NCBI RefSeq assembly: GCF_964340395.1
Contig: NC_135556.1
Coordinates: 22,955,723 to 23,019,722 of the forward strand
Direction of reading: 5' to 3'
DNA from: Glandiceps talaboti
Lineage: Eukaryota; Hemichordata; Enteropneusta; Spengelidae
Length of the DNA: 64,000 nt
In this document: piece by piece, positions 1 through 13,800 of the stretch
Layout: each line of letters begins with the position of its first letter
Numbering within the stretch: the stretch's first letter is position 1
The notes under the pieces: generated by a model
Told to the model about the DNA's origin: nothing
Database searches by the model: none
The model's input: only the letters and a program-made list of their open reading frames with translations
Program-made: the position numbers and the translations under genes

Positions 1-3000
1 ACAATTATAATTATAAATCACAAGAATTAGCAATAGCTACACCATTGCACTGGTGGGCCATAGACCCTCCGGTCTATAGGTGGGCTAATCAATCTTTTAC
101 TGCGTTGTGTTGAGGTGTTTTGAATTTGAGAAGAGATTGGATGGGAACATTGTTTGAAGAAGGCAGAGGTTTCAGAATTTCAAAATCATCATTCATAATT
201 AATTTATAATATTTAGTATATTTGCTATGTTCATCATACCAAATACAACAAAACACACACAACAATATCAACAAACTACACATACTTATGAGTATCTTTA
301 GTTATCTTTTGAAGTGTTTTCCACATTTCAGAATTACATTCCCATTTTGTGAAAACAGCAACTCTATGAACTCTATTCAGATGGAAACAAAACGTTCTAC
401 AAAGTATAACACTGGCCTGGAAAACTTTAAATTAAATGTATTGATAAATGGGCTGATATTGAAAGGTAGACCATTGTACATACTCACGACTTACTTCAAA
501 ATCACAATTGTTGTAGTACATACAAATGAAGAACATGTTTTTTTTTAATCATTGGGTGTACTATATCAAACAGTACTGTGATTGTCATACATATAGTCAT
601 ACATATATATCAAACTTTAATTAGAATGAAAGTATGTGTTACATGTATGTATGTATTGTGAGAACAACCAACCGCTGAGTTGTTGACTATTTAATAAATG
701 TCTAAGTTGAAGGTATTTTATTCTGGCACAAATCAACAGATATGGTTGGGTTTTTTTGTGATGAGTGAGAAACTGCCCTCAGTCCAAGCAAATGTAAGGG
801 TTTCAGCAAATGAGTGGAAAAAGATTCCATAGGCCAAGTGAATGTACAGCTACATGTACTTGTCACCCAGTCCCTACTGAACCACCCTGAATAAAGTGGC
901 AAACACTCTGTTTGAATTACTAGCAATAGCTGATCTATCATCACATAAAGACATCTGTGTCTAAAAGAAGGAAATAGAAACTACATCGTATGCTTAAAGT
1001 ACAAGGGCTTGTAACTCTCCCTTTTATGAACATGTATGTGTGTTGAGTGATGTCAAAGTCCTTATGATGTTAATGATACACAAGTTACTGAACACCAGTA
1101 CTCTATCACAAAGCCGTGCAACGAGTCTTTTAAAAGACCATTCATTTGACAAAAGTCAAGCCGAGTATGTATGACTTTGTTGTATAAATAAATGAGAGAA
1201 TTGTATGAATTGACATTTTCTACACTTTTGGGAACTGATTACAATATGCAGTAATACCTACACAATGCTGGGATAAAAAAAGTTTACAGATAACATAAAT
1301 AACAATATTATTATCAAGATCTGAAGACAAAGGGGTCTTTATCTGTCTAATACCCTAAGAATGTGAACATGTGCACTCCGCCCACAGTTGCCAACACTGA
1401 TTTTCAAGGCCATGGTCCCTAGATGATGAATTTCAAATTTATTTACAATAACATTATTTCTTGTTTTTTATCGTATAGGTCATCACGTCTGGAGTAGTAG
1501 TCAAATATCAAGTGAGATTAATCCAATACCATGCAGCTTGAAGAAACATAATGTCCTTGTCACATTATGAGTAAGCCCATTGGAATTTTCTTAACCCCTA
1601 GTTGCCCCTTCATCAATCAAAGTCTTGGGTCTAAAAAAAATGTGTCAACTATTAAAATTTTGAAATTTCCCTCCAGTGACCCTGACATGAAGACAACAAG
1701 GCTTCAGTGTTCCAAAGTGCATTCCCGATGTTTGTGTTGTTTGAAGGCCCTGGTATAATGTTGACGTGACTCAAACAAACTGAAGTGCACAGAATAGAGT
1801 ATTGGGTGGCAAAAAATGTGAGGCAACATGGAGAGCATTCCCAAAAGAGTTGAGGTCCTACTACCCAAATAACCACTTGCATGGTATTCAGAGTAAAGCT
1901 CCACATTGCAAACCTTCATTCGTAAAAACTATATGTATACTATCGTTACTTAGAAAACACTTTACATAATGCCCGGTTCCTACTTCTAGCTGTCATGTGG
2001 TTGGTATGTGTGTATCACTTGTTGGGTATTTTGTTTTTTCTCTGGGAGAGCTATCTATTATCATAACTGACCTACCTATCAAAGTCATTCATCATTGGTT
2101 GGTCAATATCCTCATCATCATTTTATGATTTCCTGTCAATACACATAATTGCATGTAAAATGTTCCCCATAAAAATACAATTTTATGACATTTCAAAACT
2201 AATGTGTACTTCTCCAAAACAATCTTCTAAAGAATTAAAAATACACTAGTAGGTTACTACTAGTATTATAACAGCCTAGCATCAATGCTGTCTTGTTCTG
2301 TAGTAATAGTATATAGTAAGAAATCATAAATAGTTTTGGTATGAATATGGACTTCAGGCAATTTTACAGTGATGAGCTGAAGCAACAGAATGGGATTAGG
2401 GCTCACGTGTTTTGTTGAATCAATAATTCATAAATTGTAATCAGTATACAGTGTTAATTAAAAAAAGAAATAAAATGAAATGTGAGTACATTCAGGTTTT
2501 CTCCCAAAATACATGCCTATTTTTGTTTTCATATTGTATTGTGTTGTGTTGTGTTGTGCTGTGTTGCACTACATTGTGTTGGTGTTGCGCTGCGTTGTGC
2601 TGTGTTGTAATTTTACAGTACACAACACAAACACAAACACATATCATATCATATACATCAGAGTTAGCAACATAAACTAGTGCTATCCTTCATCGAATCT
2701 TTCAGACTACTCACTGTAAAGTTAACTCATTCTGCCCACTAGTTTCCTGCTAAAATTATTTTATAAAATTCTTGTTTGTAATGTTTTGGATACATCTGAA
2801 CCTTATTTTGAAATGACATTTTGAAAGAACTAAAATAACTATTTATGATGTCAAAATTTTAGTTTCAAAGTAATCATATTTGTCAGTTTTACCTAAAAAT
2901 AAATACATATTGCATTAAATTGATGTCACCATTATGTAACAAGAAACAACATACACTGTACATGTATAGTTAGCCTTGAGGTATGAATGTAGTGAAATAT

Positions 3001-6000
3001 AAGGGTTTCATAAGTGAAAAACATTGCTAATCAGCCACTGTTATTAATAGATTGTGTACTAAAAATAGATGTTATTGTACATGTACATATAGTTGTCAAA
3101 ACCCACATACAATGATTACGTACACTTTCTTGGAAACATACGCATGTATACTGTAATTATACATGGAGAAATAAATCTGCTCGCCACAAGGTAGATACTT
3201 GTGTCTGTTATTACCAACACCTTTTGGTTCTACTAAAATGTACTGAAGATGACGGGATGAAAACAAAGTTTACAAATAATAATTGGTTATTAAAACTGTT
3301 TGTAATGATATTGTACAGGAACTAGACAAAACAAAAGAGTAACGCTCTTATTTTTATAGTGTATTACGAATTTGAAGTCATACCTTCCAGGAAATAGTCC
3401 ACATCTGTGTAAACTCCTTTACTTTCCTTTACTGCTAGTATCATTGATTTAAACTGATTCAAACAGACAACTATTGTTTATTTCTAAGTATGTGTGATCT
3501 ATTTTCTCTATAAATTGTTTCCATGTATCTCAGTACAAAAAGGTAATATTTTCTGTCTGTATGCTTGCCAATTAAATCATTATCGTCAGTACCTTAGAAA
3601 TAGTGGTATACTAGCATGTCAACTATAGTGTATGTGCATCGCTGTTCTATGTCTATGATAGCTCTTGCCTGAATGTACCTGACAGTTATTGTAGACACAT
3701 CGTAGACAGGCTAGTAGTACACACAATAATGAACAGATTTACAAAAAAGTTTGATGCATTACATGTACTTTGGGTCACAAGAGAAACAAATGTTTATTTA
3801 TGAATGGCTCTACCAACATGACATCATTGAAATCTGTATACTAGTATTCTTGTAATGTGTTGACATTTGCTTTTCTTCTCAGTGCAAGACATACACATAC
3901 ACATCAAAGTCTTTTGTTTAGTGGCCTCATTTATAAATGTGACACTGTTTCCAAATACTGCCTTGCTTACATATACACCCCTTATACGCATTCATGTCTA
4001 CATTACCATTTCCAAACACTTTACTTTGGGAGTGATGGATAGTGGCACACTTCTTGTCTGATGAACTTTTAATTAACTTTGTTAGAATTACTATTGGGCA
4101 TGTGCTGTGCTACTTCCGTCACGCGTATAACATGAAATATAATTCTGACCCCGCAGCTTACAGGGGTGGCAAACGTACTGTGCTTTTTAGTTAATTGGGC
4201 ATTTCCATTCAAGATGTATTATTATTTATGTGATATCCTTTGTAAGGTTGTAGGTTCTGCATCCTGCCATGTACTAATAGATTTACAGTGTTTCTGACAG
4301 TAGCCTTTTAAAGTCAGTTCCTGCCTCTATTAAACAGAATATAATGGACTCCCTCAACAGAATCGTTGCTATGGAGGACTGCTCTCTTTGTAACTAGTAG
4401 TAGTACACAGGAGGGTTCTTCTTAAAAAGAGAAACAAAGCTGTGGCATCCATGGGATGGTTGCCATGAACACAATGAGAATGCTATTATTGCCATGGTAA
4501 CAAATGACGATAGTCATTAAACTCGACTAATCAATAGTTCATTATTAAGCCATAACAGCATCTGGCCTCCTTCCTCCCCCTCCCTTTCAATACTGTAGTG
4601 GTGGAGTACTTATATTTTAAACTAGCATGGCCATCATGTTTCATACTGGCTGAGATACTGGTAACTAGATGTATATAATAATTTATATATAATGTAGGTA
4701 AAATCTGGTGTAATAACAGGTGGCCAGTTTCCTACAGACAGTTAGTATATAAGAAGGTAACAGGATCCACATCATACAATATGTCTGGCATAGTTGCAAC
4801 AAACACAAACAAATTGCTATCTCCATTGGAACAAATGAGAATGGTCTTATTTGAGAAAGTATTATTAAGGACCAGAATTTCATGATAAAGTCTAAAATCT
4901 CACATCTACATAAAATTTTATTTGATCATTGCTCCTCTTTTCAACCCCGATGTATTTATGCTGACTCAGCTGTATATCATAGTATTGATATACATATACG
5001 CTGTGAACCACCAACTCAAGAACTTTTTAATTAAATGCTGATCTTTTGAAGACAGTACTAATTATTGCAGTTTGCAGTCTGTAACTTCTTCCAAATCATC
5101 AAGAAAAACACGAATATAGTGAGCAAACATTCTACGAGAATTTTGCTAGTCAATACCAGAATCAGAAAGACTACAAAACAAATCCAGTGAAACTTGAAAG
5201 GATGTACAAAATTTTACATTCCTAAGTGTTTTATAAAAGTTATGAGATACCATACTAGTCAGTTGTCTTCCCCCACTTTATGCCTCTCCTAAATGGTTTA
5301 TCTTCTGTTTTAACATCAACCTTCATTCACAATGCACATCTTTAAAATGTTAAAGAGATTGCAACAGATGTGAATTATGTTGTATAAGGTCACACAAGGT
5401 ACTAACATTCAATAGAAATGCAAAACAAACTATTTTGTCAGACTAAACAGTACAATTTGCAGGTCATGGTACCCATCTCTGTTGTCCTATGATAGCTAGC
5501 GATTCCCAGTTGGGTGATTGATGTGATTAGATTGATATTTTCTCTCTCAATTTACCATGCTGTACTAACAGCTCTGACATCACACTGATGAAGACATACT
5601 GTGATTCACCTATCCAGTGTCAATTTAAAAGGTGATGACTCTACTCTACTTGTTGAACTTGTCATCTTGTGATCTCTGTTTATTCAAGACTCTTTATCAA
5701 AAAGGTTGAAGTTTATCAAAACTGAAAGTACTGCCCAGACAGACATCATGCATGTGTCTCTGTATGTACGACTGACTATCAAACTACTAGTATACATTTT
5801 TTTTGATGATGTATGGCCAACAAGAATGTGCATGTGGTAGGTTGTACCTTCGAGTTAGACTTGCACACAAAAGAACTTAAATATTGAACATTACATTGCA
5901 GTCTGATGGTATGAACTTTCCTACATTTTATGACTTCTGATAAAGACTGCAGAAAACATAGTTTACAGTACAATGTTTTGGTTAGACATTATTAGTATTT

Positions 6001-6297
6001 TTTTTTTAAAAGTCACATCAACCTGATTACAATCTCATACAGATTAAAGGTTACACCTTTTTTACTGGTGTGTTTTGTCATAATCTATCTTTAATTGGTA
6101 TCTTGCATGGAATAAGTGATATAATGCAGCAATGGTACTGATAAAAACTCAATTAAGTAAAAAGTTAACCTTCCTGCCAAACCAGACGATGGTCATACTG
6201 ATAAGTAGAGCTTGAAGCTGGATATCATTTCTCGTATTATCGTCATGGCAATCTCCTCTTGCATTAATTATGACAATGTCTAGGACATCTAGGGTTT
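1..6297. other. Noncoding DNA, probably WWC intron 1 (distal part)
   Basis: AT-rich sequence with no open frame that looks like a gene. It lies downstream, on the minus strand, of the WWC first exon, so I infer it is part of that gene's first intron; long first introns are usual for WWC genes. I looked for the second WW domain on the minus strand (a Leu-Pro-Leu-Gly-Trp-Glu-Glu signature) and did not find it. Short open frames here are scattered and lack splice context. A pentanucleotide array at about 2534-2608 is the only sizeable repeat. Confidence 0.5.
2534..2608. repeat. TTGTG pentanucleotide microsatellite (small)
   Basis: Imperfect tandem TTGTG units with TTGCG and CTGTG variants. The same unit recurs in a larger array near 53220. 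Confidence 0.8.
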
Positions 6298-6318
6298 AGT
6301 GAGTGAGTGAGTGAGTGA

Positions 6319-6358
<40 letters not shown>

Positions 6359-6436
6359 GTGAGTATGTATGCATATGTTGTATGTACATGTGTGTGTGTG
6401 TATGTATGCATGTATGTATGTATGTATGTATGTATG

Positions 6437-6467
<31 letters not shown>

Positions 6468-6515
6468 TGTATGTAATGTATGTAATGTATGTATGTATGT
6501 ATGTATGTATGTATG

Positions 6516-6549
<34 letters not shown>

Positions 6550-6629
6550 TGTATGTATGTATGTATGTATGTATGTATGTATGTATCTATGTATGTATGT
6601 ATGTATGTATGTATGTATGTATGTATGTG
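6298..6629. repeat. Compound microsatellite GTGA / GT / GTAT
   Basis: About 330 bp: a short GTGA tract, then a GT tract, then a long GTAT (equivalently ATGT) tetranucleotide array with three interspersed GTAAT units. The unit lacks stop codons in the plus-strand frames, so it produces long repetitive open frames that are not genes. Confidence 0.95.
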
Positions 6630-7699
6630 GTATTTTCAGACACTGTGATTACTAACTGACATAATTGCAAGAGGAAACTTAGATTTGTTTGACATGAGAG
6701 ACAAATCTTATCTCATAACTACGTTACATTTCATTCATTCATTGATAGATAACCAGTAGATAATTTCATTTCATCCCCACCATATCATTATGATAACATC
6801 TACCTGGGTACAAGTACATGTATATAAAGTTCACTTAGTATTCTCAGATTTGGTACTAGTAATTACATGTCAGTCTTTCACACACTGACTTGTATAAATG
6901 AGAGTCTGAGAGGGGATCACATCAAATGCTGGAAGGGAGTATAAATTCAGGTAGATTCTACTGCACTGCTTAACAGTGACTCATGAATAAACCTCACTGG
7001 TATTGGACTAAAACTTTTTTTAACAGCTGAAGTAACCCGAAAGAATATGGAGATTCCATTCCAAGTCAGACAAAATAAACTATGATGCAAGAAAATCAGA
7101 CTTACTTTGGCTTGCAGACTGAGATAGGTATGTTGATGGAATGATAATCCAGATTACATATATACATAGATGTTTACTGACTATCAGCACAGCAAATTTT
7201 TTTTAATCTGAAGTACAAGCATATCACAAATATCTCCCACTCTAGCATGTGACAATGGCATGCATATCAACTCAACATTCACTACATATTTCAACGTGTT
7301 TTTCCTTACCCATTATTTTCATTGAAATTCAAACTTTTGAAGAATACCATGTATTATAAAATGCAGAAAATAAATACTGTAAAAACATGAATATTAATGA
7401 AACACTCCACTGAAAGATTTACTGTGAGTCTCCAGTATGCCCTCAAAGCCAATATTTGGTATGCCACTGATGGGGACAATTTCTAATGATGCACCAAAAT
7501 GTGGTGTTCCCATATCTCTTACCATGTGTTGACTCACAAGAAAACTCAGATTCTGTCATTTTGACTCACAACAACAAAATTTGGTTGTCATTAGAGGGCA
7601 CACTGACTTTAAGACTATGGAAAATATGCCTATATGTATACAGTACATACTTTAAAAGACGAAACCTACAGAAGTTGGTTAACAGATATTCAAAACTAG

Positions 7700-7752
7700 T
7701 GGTAATGGTGGTGGTGGTGGTGGTTGTTATAGTGAGGATGGTGATGTTGTTG

Positions 7753-7784
<32 letters not shown>

Positions 7785-7832
7785 GGTGGTGGTGGTGATG
7801 ATGATAATGGTGGTGGTGGTGGTGGTGGTGGC
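7700..7832. repeat. GGT/GTT trinucleotide microsatellite
   Basis: Blocks of GGT and GTT with a few GAT interruptions. The antisense and sense open frames here (poly-Val, poly-Thr, poly-Asn) are products of the repeat. Confidence 0.9.
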
Positions 7833-10705
7833 ATATATGTGGTGGTTATGATGATGGTGGAGGCCATCTACAAAATGTTGGTGTACTAGAGTAATACTAC
7901 TACTGACTAAACCAGACATGTTTTACAGAGTACAATACTGTACAAGTAATAGATACACATACTTTGTTCTATTCTTGAGTCATAGATATGGCTGGGGTAT
8001 CAAATGGGTGTTTCCTAAGCTCACCTTTGTACCACGGTATTGTAGGATTTAGAAAGGGTTATCAGCTCAACTTCCAAGTTGTAAGCAAACATACTGAAAA
8101 TTGTTAACTAAGATGACATATCGTCACAAGCACATGTTATACCTGTGAGAAGATGACATCAACTCACAATTCATAATCATATGTTTATTTTCATACTGAT
8201 TTTTGCACAGGAGTATCTTTTTGTTAAGAGAAAAAGTCAAGTGTTTATGCACATAAAACATTACTACTCACAGAGTCAGATAATTATTGAGACTAATCCC
8301 AAATTTTCACCAAAATCTCATTTCATTGGTATTGTCAGGGGTGCAGTAATATTCTATTGCAACATGAATCCAGAGTTTACAAAATTTCAGTCTTAGTATT
8401 TAGTAAGTATTTATTAGTAATTTATTGGGTTACCAATGTAACTCAGAAAAGAATTGTTGAATGACAACAACTGAGTACAGTAGTAACTTATATACAATCT
8501 TAACCTTAGAATGATGTCAGTTTTGAAAACAAACAGAAAAGATACAAATGTAGGCCTGTACAGCCTGTCCCCATAGTGCACTCTAATTTCAACTTTTTTA
8601 TACTATACTTTAATGCTTACTTCATTTGTGCTTTGTAACATTTAGTAGTTCCTCTGGAAATTATTATGTGTTCGAATAAATTCTAATGAAGACAGACCTT
8701 TTTGTTGCGGTTCAAAATGAGAAAACCCATGTTTTCTTGTGAGTCCCCAAATAGAAACAGATATGAAACACGAAATTTCTGGTGGATCACATGATTGTGC
8801 GTCAGTGGTGCGGTGCATCAAACTGGGTTAGAGCATGTGGGTGGAGGGTCTATAGTTTGAGGACACATTACCTGTCCCATATATACTACAGTATACAATC
8901 ATCTTTATTTCTAGGGCTTGGTCCCTATTTAGTTTTGATTCAAGTCTGACGAACACATTATCATGATTAGAGTTGACAATGTATTTTCACACTCATTATA
9001 CACATGCAAAGTCCACATCATAATGCAACACACACAAAAGGTGTCAGCTTGGGATAATGGATGTGGGTGATGTCATTGACCTCTTATTGTTCATGATATC
9101 AATGCCTGGCACACTTTGTATGAGGCATTTTTAGGGATGATGACAATAAGAAGGTGGTAAATAACGACACAACAAATCTGAGCATCTGAACGACCATAAA
9201 AGGATGTATGTCACTTGAAAATGAGCCAAACTTATGTTTTGGTAACGGATAACCACAATGCATACACAATAATAAATGAACTATTATGGTCATCGTGCCA
9301 ACTGGGTGGTGTTGGCAATATATCACAATAATAGCTGTAGGAAGAACAGGGGATCTGATTTATATTGTTTGATTAGCTCTTTAGTTTATCAGGCTATTTC
9401 CTAAAATACTTGCGTACTGTACAATGTACATCAAGGGTCGTAAGATTAAAGCAGAATACATATCGGAAATAAAATCTTGCTGTTACTTTGCTCAAGAAAA
9501 CTTCAACCTATTTTCAGTTAAAATCAATTTTAAAAATCTGGGGTCACCAAACAAATTTTTTAAATAGAGTACAAAATAATATCAACATTTAGTTCTTTTA
9601 GAATCCAATATGGCTGCCGAATCCAATATGGCTGTCAAATACTGTGTTAGGGAAATAAAAGTTTGACTTTTTCTTGAAACAAGATGGTGAACCCAAACAT
9701 TTCTTTTATTATTTCAAAAGCACCAGGAACAAACTTTCATATGACCAATTTTAGATAAAATTGAAGAACTTTGATTTTCAGGGAAATTCGTCCCCAAAGT
9801 GCCTTCTATTTTATTTAACTAAACAATACTAGGAATGAAATCTAATTAATTGGTCCTCTATAAACTTGCTGGTAAGGGGTCAACAAAAAACATGTTTTGG
9901 CTTGTTTACATACTGTGACTGACACTTCAGAATTGGTGATCATAACCTTGGCAGAGTTATTTTTTCAAACATTTTTAAAATCAGTGTTAGGAGAAGTTCA
10001 TTACTGCATGGTTCAACTGTCAGTTTTAATCTAAATATCCACGTACAGTAAACTCTGCATACTACAATTCTACCTCATGTTGCCATGCCAATATTATATA
10101 CACACAGTCATCTATTTCAATAGCCTATCAAACCCTTGCCTGGAATCCCTACTAACAACAGGACATTTCATTTCCGACCAACACCTCTTTTAAAACCATG
10201 ACACTTCAAGCTGAGCAGTATGCTGTATTTTCCTCTCATAAAACCATACATGCAAGCTTACAGGAAATGAAATTTCCCATTCTGACAAGGTAATAGTTCA
10301 GTGATGTTAATTTTATAGTACACTAGTTAACACTTCAAGATTTTTGACATATTCATAATATCATGTAGCATATATATTAATTGATTAAAGGGTGCAATAA
10401 GTGATTGATGACTTAATAGAATTGTTGATATACAAATATACATGTAGCAGGTGAAAATTATATTTCATTAGTTTTAGAAAATCTAATATGTGTACATTCC
10501 CACCAACTAGGGTAACTTTGCCTTATTTTCAAGAGGTCGTTACTTCATTATGCATACTGTACAATACAAAATAAATTAAACACAACTCTGTTCAGACCAG
10601 AAATATAACTCTATTTTTACTTAAATACTTATTTTCCTTGTTTGTCATATACATGTAATTGCTGATGAAAAAAAAAAGTTGCAACCCCCAAAACCACCCT
10701 CAAAA

Positions 10706-10762
10706 ACAACAACAACAACAACAACAATGACGACGACGACGACGACGACGACGATGATGACG

Positions 10763-10797
<35 letters not shown>
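10706..10797. repeat. CAA-CGA-CAA trinucleotide microsatellite
   Basis: A CGA/GAC core of roughly nine units is flanked on both sides by CAA blocks, giving an unusual run of regularly spaced CpGs in an otherwise CpG-poor intron. Confidence 0.9.
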
Positions 10798-10803
<6 letters not shown>

Positions 10804-13800
10804 ATGTACCGTTGGACGTTTTTTGAACTTTTAAAAACTGATACCTGCATTTATGCACTGTATTGTTATTTTGAGTGAGATTATATTTGTATTATTTAGT
10901 TTAGGAATTAGTAGTTGACACACAATGATATACCCACAAGACAGTAGGCCATCATCTGGCCAAGGCTTGAAAATGTTGTAGAGTCAATTAAGTATGTAGA
11001 ATCAGAAAGCCAAGTCTCTGGGCTAACAGTGATATTACACCTACACTATATTAAAAAATCATGATATATGTACTGGCGGAAAACTTCATATAAATCTTAC
11101 TATTGCTCCATGTTCTGACTCCCTTGTGGTTATGAATATGAAAAATACTACAGAAGGGGGTGGAGCCTGGAGGCATCAGACATTTTGCATACTAACAAGT
11201 AATGATTTAAAACTTTATTTTTACTTCTTTGGGGGAAAAGGAAACTTAAGAAGAGTGGGAAAATGTAGTAGAGCCGAATATTTAACGAAGTAGAGACAAG
11301 TATTGACGCAATAGTCTCTTTAAGTTCTCTCCTTTTGCCTTTAGAAGTTGATAATTACATTCTTGACTGCTACTTTTAACATGTTTAAAGCCAAGGGTGA
11401 CACTTTAAATGCCAAAATATTTCAGTGTCACACTGCCATGGCATTCCTATTCATTGCAAATATTTGTTAGTTGTTTTCATTGATTGACCTGCACCTTAGA
11501 TAAAGTCCCCTGACGCCACACAGTATATGGTCTCTTTCTACTTTGCACACGAATCAAAGTGGAAGCTTTTCTCCATCTTAAAGTGATCATAGTACAGGTT
11601 TGTATTCTCCCGATTGACCTTGTTCGATGGTTTGTTGGTTCATTTCTCTAGATAGGTGATTGATTGTTGTTCAAATACAAGAGTATGTTTACTGTATTGA
11701 AATCAAGGTAGTGTAGTGACAAGGGTAGTGACTACTGTATTGTGTGTTTGTCATTTAGTCTATGATCCTTATCCTCCTGTCCAGATACTGAGTAACTAAA
11801 ATGACTGTGTAGTATGTCACTTAGTCCTTGATCTCTGTCCTCTCCATGACATCCAGGAATGCATGGAATTGGCCAAAGTACAGAAAAACAAGTGTGGGTT
11901 ACTTCATTTTTTCGTGTCCATTATTGCAGTTTATCAGTAAACTATAATATATATATATATTTAATATATATATATTAAATACAAAATACGACAATGTCAC
12001 CTGGTTATAGCTAAAGAGCTTACAAACTCTAAAACTGTTCCAAACCCTGTGAACTTGGAGGTTGGATAAATAATATATATTACAATTGCCTCTAAATTCA
12101 ATGGTGAAAGTATTGTCTATATATTGTATCAATGCTTTACAAGTACATGTATCACGGTAATTACCAAACCTAACTACTTATAACAATATAATATCATAAA
12201 TAGTTGCAAGATATGAAGTGTTCCAATTAACAATTGCCCTTTGTCAATTAATGAATACTTGGTATGTATACTACACAAATTTGTACCGGATCTCACTGTC
12301 AAATGTGCATGGGTTATTACATGTACTTTGAATGTAAGCACAAATCTGTATTTAGCCATAGAGGTAGGAAGGACTATTCTACCTCCATGATTTAACTTGT
12401 TTTACAGTACCAAAATGTAATAAAATGTTTGTTGGTAAAAACAGTTCAATGTAGTACTAGTGCATCAGTCATGATCTGATGAAGAAAATTAAAAAGTTTT
12501 GTTCAAGTCACACTGGTTGATAAGTTGTATCAGTCCAAAACAATACCTGTCACACATGAAATATTTTTTGTGAAGGACAGTATGTCAAACCTATCTTGAG
12601 TTCGTAGGTTTGCTACATGAGCTCCCTACCACATATGTTGTACAAACATGTACTAGGTCTGGTAAATACTTGCCCCTTTCTGTTATCACATTCCCAGACC
12701 TTATCAAAAACACTGACACAATACAACTACCTATCACACACAATGTAAGGGTTATATCACTGTTCATCTAGCTAGGCCTGTCAGTGTGAAACAAGATGAC
12801 ATTTATAGTCACAAGTCCTTTTTACTCACTATCATAAATCACACCTGACAATGGTGAGAGAATAGTTGTATTATTGGCCTCAATGACTGAATGAATCTAT
12901 CTCTCAGCTATTGTACCACATACTATGACATTATATTTAGAACAATTCAATTCAACAAGTTGAAACAAGATTTCATTATCACCTATTTGGTTTCATTAAT
13001 TAATAAACTTGTTGGAAGTCCTTGCTTTGTGAAGGTGGTGTTGATTGTGTTTACTCCTCACATGGAGGTGTGAACCATGAATAAATAACTGTGGCATATG
13101 GTAACTACATTGTATCATGACTATGCAGACACAATTAGATAATTTTCAACTTACTGTTCAAAATATCCCAGTGGCAAACTAATTATCAGGTACATGTATG
13201 ATTATACTTTATTAAATAATATTTTTTGTAAACATGTTCATGTCAAGTCTATTTCATTTTGAGATGCTACAAGCAAATTTCAATGCCATAGAATTAAAGA
13301 GCAAGGCATGAGAACATGTTTCTTGACAGAAATGTTGTATTTACAATGATGTAGCATTGTATGCAAGCCTGTCAATGACATTACAAATCAAACTATCAAA
13401 AGTTTTGTATGCAAAACTACTCATTTATATTTCAAAACTGTATTTTCCACAAGAATTATACAATAAGAATCATTACTATATATCAATTCTCTGCAGCAGT
13501 TTATATTTTGTTTTCTTTACTATCATATTCTAGCAGCCTACCCACCCTGTAGTTTTAGTGTACCACTGATGCATACCGATGCAACTTTATCACACTGATA
13601 TATGAAACCTAAAGCACTAGCCTGCTCTTTGACTTTCATGAACATGATCCGCTTTAGGACTTTGGGCATCAAATTTTCGGCGAAAGGTGGAAACTGTTGT
13701 TTCTTTCGTTGTCGTTATATCCCAAAATCCATAGTGAGGGAGAACAAAATTAAATACTTAGGTTGTGGAGATGAAAATGACAAGTGTTGTCTAAACAATG

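Noticed and set aside
53-85. Hairpin resembling a terminator or tRNA stem
   Set aside because: Imperfect inverted repeat of about nine bases, with no tRNA fold around it.
6319-6655. Cys/Val/Met-rich open frames
   Set aside because: Translation of a GT/GTAT microsatellite.
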